43,931 bases of DNA from Pseudomonas donghuensis (GTDB lineage: Bacteria > Pseudomonadota > Gammaproteobacteria > Pseudomonadales > Pseudomonadaceae): the NCBI RefSeq assembly GCF_000259195.1, contig NZ_JH650763.1, forward strand, positions 1 through 43,931, given 5' to 3'. The notes below the pieces were generated by a model. That model had not been told where the DNA came from. It worked only from the letters and a program-made list of their open reading frames with translations, and did no database searches. Shown in pieces: positions 9,080 through 15,694 of this stretch. A program made the translations under genes and the position numbers. Every line of letters starts with the position of its first letter. The first letter of the stretch is position 1.

Positions 9080-9295
9080 ATGGAACGTACCCTCAGTTCC
9101 GATCTGGTTTTCGAAAACACCGCCGAACAATCCAAGGCCTCGCTGCCACTGCGCCTGCTGGCCAACCTGATGCTGTGGCAACGCCGCATTGCCAGCCGCC
9201 ACCAACTGGCTCGCCTGGATTCGCGTCTGCTGGCTGACGCCGGTATCAGCGAAGCACAACGCTACGAAGAGCTGAGCAAGCCGTTCTGGCGTTAA
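9080..9295 (+). CDS. DUF1127 (YjiS-like) small protein
   Basis: This basic protein has 71 residues, and its C-terminal half RIASRHQLARLDSRLLADAG and following ISEAQRYEELSKPFWR matches the DUF1127 pattern (RRELxxLdxrxLaDiGiSraei..E..kPFWR). Small DUF1127 proteins occur across proteobacteria; some act in RNA or phosphate-related regulation, but there is no general function. ATG 9080 has GGAAGGA at 9066-9072, seven bases upstream. The long upstream region carries repeated ACTGT operator-like boxes and the gene ends in its own terminator, so it is a single regulated unit. Confidence 0.85.
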   Translation: MERTLSSDLVFENTAEQSKASLPLRLLANLMLWQRRIASRHQLARLDSRLLADAGISEAQRYEELSKPFWR

Positions 9296-9335
9296 TGCAG
9301 GGCTCGCCGGCCAAGGCCGGCACCTCGAATTCCCC

Positions 9336-9370
9336 AAAACCCGTCGCAGGTGACTGCTGACGGGTTTTGT
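9336..9370 (+). terminator. Rho-independent terminator of the DUF1127 gene
   Basis: AAAACCCGTC (9336-9345) pairs with GACGGGTTTT (9359-9368) around a 13-base loop. The right arm supplies the T-run. The A/T symmetry means it could also act on the opposite strand. Confidence 0.85.
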
Positions 9371-9404
9371 CGTTTAAAGGCCCGGGCTAGAGCGGCTGAC
9401 GCCA

Positions 9405-9449
9405 CGACATGTACAGTTTTACATTTAAAAAATACGACCAGTACAGTTG
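9405..9449. promoter_or_regulatory. Direct repeats upstream of the DUF2388 cluster
   Basis: CGACATGTACAGTTT (9405-9419) and CGACCAGTACAGTTG (9435-9449) are direct repeats whose starts are exactly 30 bases apart, about three helical turns, separated by an AT-rich stretch. The second copy is identical to the site at 8915-8929. They lie 140-190 bases upstream of the first DUF2388 gene. Same-face direct repeats suggest binding by a dimeric regulator; this is inference. Confidence 0.45.
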
Positions 9450-9591
9450 ATAAATCTTGCGATGACGTGGTCCAACCCTCAGGTTCCTATCGCGTGATAC
9501 CCTTAGCGTACCCAGCTTGGTAAAAAGTAGCGCAACAAGCTGAGTGTGCGTCTGACATAAGAACCACCAAAGCCTATCCAGGAGATCGACC

Positions 9592-9909
9592 ATGTTCCAT
9601 TCACGCTTGTTTGGCGCCGCGCTGCTGCTGGCCCTGGCTTCCACTGCCAACGCCACCAGCTTTGTCGTCACCACCGATACCGTCGTTCGTGGTGTCGCCG
9701 CCTCCACTGATGCCACCTCCGACGTGTCGTCCTCCTTCCGTGACGACAAAATTGTCCAGGCCGCTCGTGACGACGCGGCCAGCTTCGTTGCCAGCCACGG
9801 TGATATCCGCGGTGCGAAACTGGAAAGCGCTTTCGCCCATATTCGCCAGCAGACCCCAACGCTGCAGGCCAGCGACGCGCAACTGGCACAGGCCATCCTG
9901 GCGCTCTGA
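9592..9909 (+). CDS. Secreted DUF2388 protein, copy 1
   Basis: This 105-residue protein has a clear Sec signal peptide (MFHSRLFGAALLLALASTANA, cleavage expected after about residue 21). The DUF2388 core includes VVTTDTVVRGVAAS, ARDDAASFVASHGDIRGAKLE and ASDAQLAQAILAL. DUF2388 is a small family largely restricted to Pseudomonas, with no assigned function. AGGAG at 9580-9584 is seven bases before the ATG. It is the first of three tandem paralogs followed by the DUF4105 protein, so it was probably duplicated locally. There are no cysteines and no lipobox in the mature part, so it is likely a free periplasmic protein. Confidence 0.85.
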   Translation: MFHSRLFGAALLLALASTANATSFVVTTDTVVRGVAASTDATSDVSSSFRDDKIVQAARDDAASFVASHGDIRGAKLESAFAHIRQQTPTLQASDAQLAQAILAL

Positions 9910-10026
9910 AGTCGCTCGCTTCCGGCAGCATGTAACACCATGCAACCAAGCCGGGCCCTCTGCGCTGGTCCTCACCGGCGCATTGGGATAGCCTTTGGCG
10001 CTTGATTCAGCTGCCGTTCGAGACCC

Positions 10027-10320
10027 ATGCGTTATCTGTCATTGCTGTTGCTCGTGTCCTGTTGGTGTGGTGCCGCCCTGGCGCTGGACCTGACCACCAA
10101 CAACCTTGTCGTCAGTGGTTACGTCACCAGCAAAGTGACCTCAGTGCCCTTCGATCGCAAACTGCTGCTGGCCGCCCATGACGATGCTGCGGCCTTTGTG
10201 GCCAGCGATGGCCAGTGGCGGGGCGCTCGCCTTGAGGCGGTATTGAACCGGCTGCGTCAGGCCAACCCACAACTTCATGCCAGCGACCTTGAACTGGCGC
10301 AGGCAATTCTCGTCCAATGA
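10027..10320 (+). CDS. Secreted DUF2388 protein, copy 2
   Basis: This 97-residue paralog has a signal peptide (MRYLSLLLLVSCWCGAALA) and the same C-terminal signature as its neighbours: AHDDAAAFVASDGQWRGARL followed by LEA..N.LRQ and ASDLELAQAIL. It is the most divergent of the three and lacks the acidic STDATSD-like linker. The 117-base gap before it has no strong terminator, and its ribosome-binding site is weak, so translation may be lower or partly coupled. Function is unknown. Confidence 0.8.
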   Translation: MRYLSLLLLVSCWCGAALALDLTTNNLVVSGYVTSKVTSVPFDRKLLLAAHDDAAAFVASDGQWRGARLEAVLNRLRQANPQLHASDLELAQAILVQ

Positions 10321-10347
10321 TTACTTCTGTTCTCCCGGAGATGCTCC

Positions 10348-10668
10348 ATGCGTAACCCGCTGATTGCCGCCACCCTTGGCCTTCTGTTGCTGGCCGATGT
10401 AGCCCAGGCACAAACCCTGGTGGCCACCAGCAACATTATCGTTCGCGCCTTTGGCCGCTCGATCGACTTCACCTCCGACACCACCACTTCGATTCGCGAT
10501 TCCAAAGTCGTGCGCGAAGCCCGTGACGATGCCGCCAGCTATGTCGCCAGCCGTGGCGAGATCCGTGGCGCGCAGCTAGAAGCGGCCTTCGACACCCTGC
10601 GCCAGCGTGTTCCAGAAGCACGCCAGGCCAGCGACCAGGTCCTGGCTGAAGCCATTCTCGCCCTGTGA
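10348..10668 (+). CDS. Secreted DUF2388 protein, copy 3
   Basis: This 106-residue protein has a signal peptide (MRNPLIAATLGLLLLADVAQA) and a DUF2388 domain very close to copy 1: TSNIIVRAFGRSIDFTSDTT, then AREARDDAASYVASRGEIRG-type sequence and LAEAILAL. CGGAG at 10336-10340 is seven bases upstream of the ATG. Its stop codon overlaps the GTG start of the following DUF4105 gene by four bases (GTGA), so the two products are translationally coupled. This is the best evidence that DUF2388 proteins and the large periplasmic protein act together. Confidence 0.86.
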   Translation: MRNPLIAATLGLLLLADVAQAQTLVATSNIIVRAFGRSIDFTSDTTTSIRDSKVVREARDDAASYVASRGEIRGAQLEAAFDTLRQRVPEARQASDQVLAEAILAL

Positions 10669-12623
10669 AACCGCTACGTGCCTGGCTGCTGGGCTGCTTG
10701 CTGACACTGTTCGGCAGCCCGGCACTGGCCGACCTGCAGCTGGTGCTGCAGGCCGATGGCCTGAGCCCGCAACAACAGCGGGCCAGCCAGGCATTGCTGG
10801 ATGAAGCCCTGCAGGCACTGCCGCCGAGCTTCAAGACCCGCCTTGACCGACGCATCCAGGTCAGCTGGAGCAGCCGCATGCCAGAGGACGCCTATGGCCA
10901 GGCGTCGCTGGTCTCCACCCTGGAGCTCAACAGCCGCCTGCTGCCAGGCCTCACCGATGGCAGCGCCGCCACGCAAAAAACCAGCCGCCCCCATGGCAGC
11001 GTACGCCAGGAACTGCTGGCCACCGTCCTGCATGAACTGACCCACATTTATGACCGCGCCCGCCTATGGCAGGGTGCGCAGCGCCGGCTGATCACCCAGT
11101 GCAGCCGGCAGCAGAACAGTCAGGGCAAAGTCGGTCTGCCCGAGCAGTGCCGTGGCCAGACCGAACGCCGCTTCACCCTCAGCGACGACCCGCGCCTGCT
11201 CGACCTGGCCGGCTGGCAGCAGTATGTAGGCCGTCGCGGCGAGCGTGAGCAGCACAACCGCCAGGTGGCGCGCAGCCCCGACAGCTATGAACTGAGCAGC
11301 CCCAAGGAATTCATTGCGGTCAACATGGAGTACTTCCTGCTTGACCCCAGTTTTGCCTGCCGGCGCCCGGCCCTGCAGGCTTACCTGAAGGGGCATTTCG
11401 ACTGGGCGCCCGAGCATCCGCCATGCCCGAGCGCATTGCCATTTCTCAACGCTGGCAATGACTTTGCCAAATCGCCGCTGGGCGAGATCGACCCCGAGCG
11501 GGTCTACGCCGTGGATTACCTGCTGGCCGAAGCCAACCAGAACTGGGTCAGCCGCTGGGGCCACAGCATGTTGCGCCTGGTGATCTGCGCCCCGGGGCGC
11601 CCGCGCGGGCCGGACTGCCGCCTGGACCTGGACCAGCACCTGGTGCTGTCGTACCGGGCCTTCGTCAATGACGTGCAGCTGTCGAGCTGGGACGGTTTGA
11701 CCGGCGCCTATCCGTCGCGGCTGTTCGTCTTGCCACTGGCACAGGTGATCGACGAGTACACCAAGACCGAACTGCGCAGCCTCGCCTCGATCCCGCTCAG
11801 GCTCAACCGCGACGAACTGGAAAGCCTGGTGCGCCAGGCCGCCGAGATGCACTGGAGCTACGACGGCAACTACTACTTCCTGTCCAACAACTGTGCGGTC
11901 GAAACCCTCAAGCTATTGCGCAGCGGTACCGCCAACCCACGCCTGAACGATCTGGACAGCATCGTCCCCAATGGCTTGCTCGAAGTGCTCGAAGGCCGTG
12001 GCCTGGCGGATGTCAGCGTACTCGACGACCCGCGCGAGGCCTTGCGCCTGGGTTACCGCTTCGACTCCTATCGGGACCGTTACCAGGCGATGTTCCTGGT
12101 GTTGAAGAAGCAACTGCCGATCCAGCAGAACAACGTGGAAGCCTGGCTGGAGCAGTCCGCCGAGCAACGCCAGCAGTGGTTTGCCCAGGCTGATCTGCGC
12201 ACCAGCGCGGCGTTGCTGCTCCTGGAGCAAGCCAGCCTGCGCCGGCAACTATTGCTGGCCCAGGACGAGGTGAAACAACGCTATCTCACCGGGCGTGAGC
12301 TCAACGACGCCAGCGTCGGCAAGGCTAACAACACCCTGCAGCAGATCCTCGCCAACAGCGGTTTTCTCAGCCGCCCGGCAGAACTGCTGGGCAGCAGCGG
12401 TTACGGCCTGCCCCAGGCCAGCGAGCGCGAAAAGCTGCTGAGTGCAACCAGCCAGCGGCAAAAACAGCTGCAAACCCTCAGCGCCGACCTCGACAAGGAG
12501 GTCCGAGCCTTGCTCGGCCCGGCCCGTGCGGCTGAAATCAAGGCGGTCGAGGCCAACATCAAGCAGGTGGGCGAACACTTGCGTGCGCTGCACAAGGCCG
12601 GCGGCGGCCTGCAACTGCCCTGA
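10665..12623 (+). CDS. Periplasmic HExxH zincin-like / DUF4105 two-domain protein
   Basis: This 652-residue protein begins with a signal peptide (MKPLRAWLLGCLLTLFGSPALA). The first half carries the zinc-metallopeptidase motif HELTH at 123-127, followed about 90 residues later by EFIAVNMEYFLLD, which could give a third Glu ligand. Residues about 280-420 are a DUF4105 domain: NWVSRWGHSMLRL with His300, and YFLSNNCAVETLKLL with Cys410, a possible Cys-His pair. In Enterococcus the lipoprotein-modifying enzyme Lnb carries a DUF4105 domain. The last 200 residues are helical and charged. The GTG start overlaps the preceding DUF2388 stop, and the stop abuts that of the convergent GFA gene. Two enzymatic activities in the periplasm are inferred; substrate unknown. 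Confidence 0.8.
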   Translation: MKPLRAWLLGCLLTLFGSPALADLQLVLQADGLSPQQQRASQALLDEALQALPPSFKTRLDRRIQVSWSSRMPEDAYGQASLVSTLELNSRLLPGLTDGSAATQKTSRPHGSVRQELLATVLHELTHIYDRARLWQGAQRRLITQCSRQQNSQGKVGLPEQCRGQTERRFTLSDDPRLLDLAGWQQYVGRRGEREQHNRQVARSPDSYELSSPKEFIAVNMEYFLLDPSFACRRPALQAYLKGHFDWAPEHPPCPSALPFLNAGNDFAKSPLGEIDPERVYAVDYLLAEANQNWVSRWGHSMLRLVICAPGRPRGPDCRLDLDQHLVLSYRAFVNDVQLSSWDGLTGAYPSRLFVLPLAQVIDEYTKTELRSLASIPLRLNRDELESLVRQAAEMHWSYDGNYYFLSNNCAVETLKLLRSGTANPRLNDLDSIVPNGLLEVLEGRGLADVSVLDDPREALRLGYRFDSYRDRYQAMFLVLKKQLPIQQNNVEAWLEQSAEQRQQWFAQADLRTSAALLLLEQASLRRQLLLAQDEVKQRYLTGRELNDASVGKANNTLQQILANSGFLSRPAELLGSSGYGLPQASEREKLLSATSQRQKQLQTLSADLDKEVRALLGPARAAEIKAVEANIKQVGEHLRALHKAGGGLQLP

Positions 12624-13025
12624 TCACAGGGTTTCGCCGTGCTCCGCAGGCAACTGTTCATCCAGATGCAGCCAGGGCAGGCGGCTGTCGATCCAGATGT
12701 GCCGGTTCGGCGGCGCCAGTTCGGGCTGGTCGAGCGTGGTGACCGTGACATCGATGCTCTGTGGGCTCAGATCAGTGGTCAGCGCCACATGGGCACCACA
12801 ACGGCTACAGAAATAGCGCACGCAACTGGCCGACGAGTCGTAGCGTTGCGGCGTGCCGCTCAACCATTGGAAATCATCGCAATCCACCGTCAACCAGGTG
12901 ATCAGTAAACCACCAGTGACCCGACGGCAAACCGAACAATGGCAGTGGGCAACATCCGTCAATGGACCTTGAATCCGGTAGCGCAGGGCGCCGCAATGGC
13001 AGCCGCCTTCGTACGAATCACGCAT
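12624..13025 (-). CDS. GFA-family (CENP-V/GFA) zinc-binding protein
   Basis: This 133-residue protein has the full zinc-binding set of the glutathione-dependent formaldehyde-activating family: GGCHCGALRYR, AHCHCSVCRRVTG and YFCSRCGAHV. Most members are small cytoplasmic zinc proteins of unknown reaction; true formaldehyde activation is shown for few. ATG 13025 was chosen because AGGAGG precedes it by five bases and MRDSYEGGCHCGALR is the normal beginning; a longer frame to 13187 has no family similarity. Its stop codon immediately abuts the convergent DUF4105 stop (TGATCA), with no spacer. Confidence 0.88.
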   Translation of the reverse strand: MRDSYEGGCHCGALRYRIQGPLTDVAHCHCSVCRRVTGGLLITWLTVDCDDFQWLSGTPQRYDSSASCVRYFCSRCGAHVALTTDLSPQSIDVTVTTLDQPELAPPNRHIWIDSRLPWLHLDEQLPAEHGETL

Positions 13026-13189
13026 CGCTCCCTCCTGATACCTACTGGCCGATAGCCAACAATGCACCTCTCGTCGGCTTTGGGCCAGCGAAAGCTGGCT
13101 GAAAGCTTCCCGCCTTAGGATTGCCCCACTACCGGCACAAGACCGGTCAGCCAGGGCCCGGTGTGTTGCATGCGGCGCCCGGCCCAATT

Positions 13190-13203
13190 AACAACAACAA
13201 TGG
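13190..13203 (+). promoter_or_regulatory. A-rich Crc/Hfq-type motif in the citrate transporter leader
   Basis: AACAACAACAATGG matches the AAnAAnAA catabolite-repression motif bound by Hfq with Crc in Pseudomonas. It lies about 130 bases before the transporter start and overlaps the ATG of a short open frame (13200-13280). Catabolite control of citrate uptake would fit known Pseudomonas biology, but binding is inferred from the motif alone. Confidence 0.4.
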
Positions 13204-13280
13204 TGATACTGATGCTTTCCTACGCCCGCCTCCCAGCAGCAATCCCTCCGCTACTCCACGCGCCGCGCCCCGTGCGCTGA
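13200..13280 (+). CDS. Possible 26-residue leader peptide upstream of the citrate transporter
   Basis: The frame begins MVILMLSYARLP and stops at TGA 13278-13280, 48 bases before the transporter, in the same frame as it. There is no classical ribosome-binding site; an A-rich Hfq-type motif sits directly at the ATG. It might couple translation to catabolite control, or be accidental. The rest of the 303-base divergent gap (13026-13328) shows no other gene. Confidence 0.2.
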   Translation: MVILMLSYARLPAAIPPLLHAPRPVR

Positions 13281-13328
13281 TCCGCCCGAATCGTTCTTCC
13301 TTCGACGCGCTACGCCTGGAGTACTCCC

Positions 13329-14636
13329 ATGCTGACCTTCCTCGGCTTTGCCATGGTCATCACCTTCATGTACCTGATCATGACCAAGCGCCTGTCGGCC
13401 TTGATCGCGCTGATCCTGATACCGATCCTGTTCGCCCTGTTCGGTGGTTTTTCCGCCAAGATCGGCCCGATGATGCTCGAAGGCATCAGCAAACTGGCGC
13501 CGACCGGGGTCATGCTGATGTTTGCGATCCTGTATTTCGCCCTGATGATCGACTCCGGCCTGTTTGACCCTGCCGTGCGCAAGATCCTCAAGCTGGTCAA
13601 GGGTGATCCGCTGAAAGTCTCGGTCGGCACCGCAGTACTGGCCCTGGTGGTGTCAATGGATGGCGATGGCGCCACCACTTACATGATCTGCGTGGCAGCC
13701 ATGCTGCCGCTGTACAGCCGCCTGGGCATGAGCCCACGGATCATGGCTGGCCTGATCATCCTCGCCGGCGGCATCATGAACATGACCCCCTGGGGCGGCC
13801 CGACCGCTCGCGCCGCCAGCGCCCTGCATGTCGACCCGTCAGCGATCTTCGTACCGATGATTCCAGCCATGCTCGCCGGTGTCGTCGCCCTCCTGGCAAT
13901 TGCCTATGCGTACGGCAAGCGTGAACGTGCGCGCCTGGGTGAACTGCACCTGCCGGGTGATGAAATCGATCACAGCGAAATCAGCGTTTCGCAGTTCCCG
14001 GACGCCCGCCGCCCTAAACTGCTGTGGTTCAACGGCGCCCTGACCGCGCTGCTGATGGTCTCGCTGATCATGGGCCTGCTGCCGTTGCCGGTGCTGTTCA
14101 TGATCGCCTTCAGTATCGCCATGATCGTCAACTACCCGTGCCTGCAGCAGCAGAAAGACCGCATCGCCGCCCATGCCGGTAGCGTACTGGCAGTGACAGG
14201 GCTGATTTTCGCGGCGGGCATCTTCACCGGCATCCTCTCCGGCACCGGCATGGTCGATGCCATGTCCAAAAGCCTGTTGGCGGTCATCCCGGATGCGCTG
14301 GGCCCTTACCTGGCGGTCATTACCGCGATCGTGAGCATGCCGTTCACCTTCTTCATGTCCAACGACGCCTTCTACTACGGGGTATTGCCGGTGCTCTCGG
14401 AAGCAGCCAGCCATTACGGCATCTCGCCGGTGGAGATGGCCCGCGCGTCGATCGTCGGCCAGCCCGTGCATCTGCTCAGCCCGCTGGTACCCTCTACGTA
14501 CCTGTTGGTGGCCCTGGCCGGCATCGAGTTCGGCGATCATCAGCGCTTCACCTTGAAGTGGGCAGTGCTGATCTGCCTGTGCATAATGCTCGCCGCGCTG
14601 CTCATGGGAATTTTCCCCCTGTTCAGTAGCCTATAA
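13329..14636 (+). CDS. CitMHS-family citrate/Mg2+ transporter
   Basis: This 435-residue polytopic membrane protein has about 11-12 hydrophobic segments. It begins MLTFLGFAMVITFMYLIMTK and contains VSMDGDGATTYMICVAAMLP, GIMNMTPWGGPTARAASAL and MPFTFFMSNDAFYYGVLPV, all typical of the CitMHS family. These proton symporters take up citrate complexed with divalent metal ions (Mg2+ in B. subtilis CitM, Ca2+ in CitH). The metal preference cannot be read here. TGGAG stands about eight bases before the ATG. It is divergent from the GFA gene, and a long leader with a Crc/Hfq-like motif lies upstream. Confidence 0.92.
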   Translation: MLTFLGFAMVITFMYLIMTKRLSALIALILIPILFALFGGFSAKIGPMMLEGISKLAPTGVMLMFAILYFALMIDSGLFDPAVRKILKLVKGDPLKVSVGTAVLALVVSMDGDGATTYMICVAAMLPLYSRLGMSPRIMAGLIILAGGIMNMTPWGGPTARAASALHVDPSAIFVPMIPAMLAGVVALLAIAYAYGKRERARLGELHLPGDEIDHSEISVSQFPDARRPKLLWFNGALTALLMVSLIMGLLPLPVLFMIAFSIAMIVNYPCLQQQKDRIAAHAGSVLAVTGLIFAAGIFTGILSGTGMVDAMSKSLLAVIPDALGPYLAVITAIVSMPFTFFMSNDAFYYGVLPVLSEAASHYGISPVEMARASIVGQPVHLLSPLVPSTYLLVALAGIEFGDHQRFTLKWAVLICLCIMLAALLMGIFPLFSSL

Positions 14637-14662
14637 AACAACAGAATCACCTAACCGTAGCC

Positions 14663-14683
14663 GCGCCCCATTGCCTGGGGCGC
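14663..14683 (+). terminator. Stem-loop between the citrate transporter and the TerC gene
   Basis: GCGCCCCA (14663-14670) pairs with TGGGGCGC (14676-14683) around TTGCC. Only a weak pyrimidine tract (TCTGCTT) follows, so termination may be partial. Confidence 0.55.
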
Positions 14684-14711
14684 TCTGCTTACATCGTTCG
14701 AAGGAATACAC

Positions 14712-15479
14712 ATGGAATGGCTGACCAGCCCAGAGATCTGGGTTGCCTTTTTTACTCTGACGGCGCTTGAGATCGTTCTCGGTATCGACAACATCATCAT
14801 GATCTCGATCCTGGTCAGCCGCATGCCCAAGCACATGCAACAGCGCACCCGGATCTTCGGCCTGGCACTGGCCATGGTCACCCGGATCCTGCTGCTGCTG
14901 TCGATCACCTGGGTAATGCGCCTGACCGCCGATCTGTTCGTAGTGTTCGACCAGGGCATTTCCGGGCGCGACCTGATCCTGTTCTTCGGCGGCCTGTTCC
15001 TCTTGTGGAAAAGCTCTCAGGAGATCTACCACGGCCTGGAAGGTGAAGACGAAACCAGCGACGAGCCAGGCGGCGCCGGCGGCAAGTTCTTCTACACCAT
15101 CATCCAGATCGCGATCATCGACATCGTCTTCTCCCTCGACTCGGTGATCACTGCCGTGGGCATGGTTTCCCACGTACCGGTGATGATCGCCGCGATTATC
15201 GTCGCCGTGCTGGTGATGATGCTGTGCGCCGGCGCCATCAGTAACTTCATCGACAAGCACCCGTCGCTGAAGATGCTCGCCCTGTCGTTCCTGATCGTGG
15301 TCGGTACCGTGCTGATCGCCGAATCCTTCGACGTACACGTACCGAAAGGCTACGTCTACTTCGCCATGGCGTTCTCGCTGGCAGTCGAAGCGATCAACAT
15401 CAAGATGCGCACGGCCATGGCCAAGAAGAAGCAACAGAGCGATCCGGTGAAACTTCGCAAGGACATTCCGGGTCAGTAA
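14712..15479 (+). CDS. TerC-family integral membrane protein
   Basis: This 255-residue membrane protein has about seven transmembrane segments. It contains both halves of the TerC signature, LEIVLGIDNIIMISILVSRM near the N-terminus and IAIIDIVFSLDSVITAVGMV in the second half, each with the buried acidic residues thought to coordinate metal. Family members export Mn2+ or support metalation of exported enzymes; others are linked to tellurite resistance, but no ter operon is present here. The segment DETSDEPGGAGG is a cytoplasmic loop. It ends with an excellent terminator and is probably a single-gene unit. Confidence 0.9.
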   Translation: MEWLTSPEIWVAFFTLTALEIVLGIDNIIMISILVSRMPKHMQQRTRIFGLALAMVTRILLLLSITWVMRLTADLFVVFDQGISGRDLILFFGGLFLLWKSSQEIYHGLEGEDETSDEPGGAGGKFFYTIIQIAIIDIVFSLDSVITAVGMVSHVPVMIAAIIVAVLVMMLCAGAISNFIDKHPSLKMLALSFLIVVGTVLIAESFDVHVPKGYVYFAMAFSLAVEAINIKMRTAMAKKKQQSDPVKLRKDIPGQ

Positions 15480-15493
15480 TCCCGGTGCTGTTG

Positions 15494-15519
15494 AAAAGGG
15501 CCCTGCGGGGCCCTTTTTT
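15494..15519 (+). terminator. Rho-independent terminator after the TerC gene
   Basis: AAAAGGGCCC is followed by a TGC loop and GGGGCCC with six T residues. It is a textbook terminator 15 bases after the stop codon. Confidence 0.93.
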
Positions 15520-15694
15520 CATTAAGCGCCATGACAGTTTTGTTTCAAAGGCTGCCGTGGCTATGCGATGCTGGCGCCACGGCCGTTGGCCGACTACAGC
15601 TTAAGTGAGCACTGGGAAAAACCGCCTGGTAGCAGGACAGGCTCACAGCATTATCCATTTGCCCCGCTGGGGCGCATTACAGGGGGCCTTTTCA

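Noticed and set aside
8915..9449. CRISPR or phage attachment repeat
   Set aside because: Only two exact copies of the 15-mer, with a normal gene between and no cas or integrase genes; promoter position suggests operators.
13121..13567. 148-codon frame overlapping the citrate transporter start
   Set aside because: It runs out of frame with the clear CitMHS protein and has no domain of its own.
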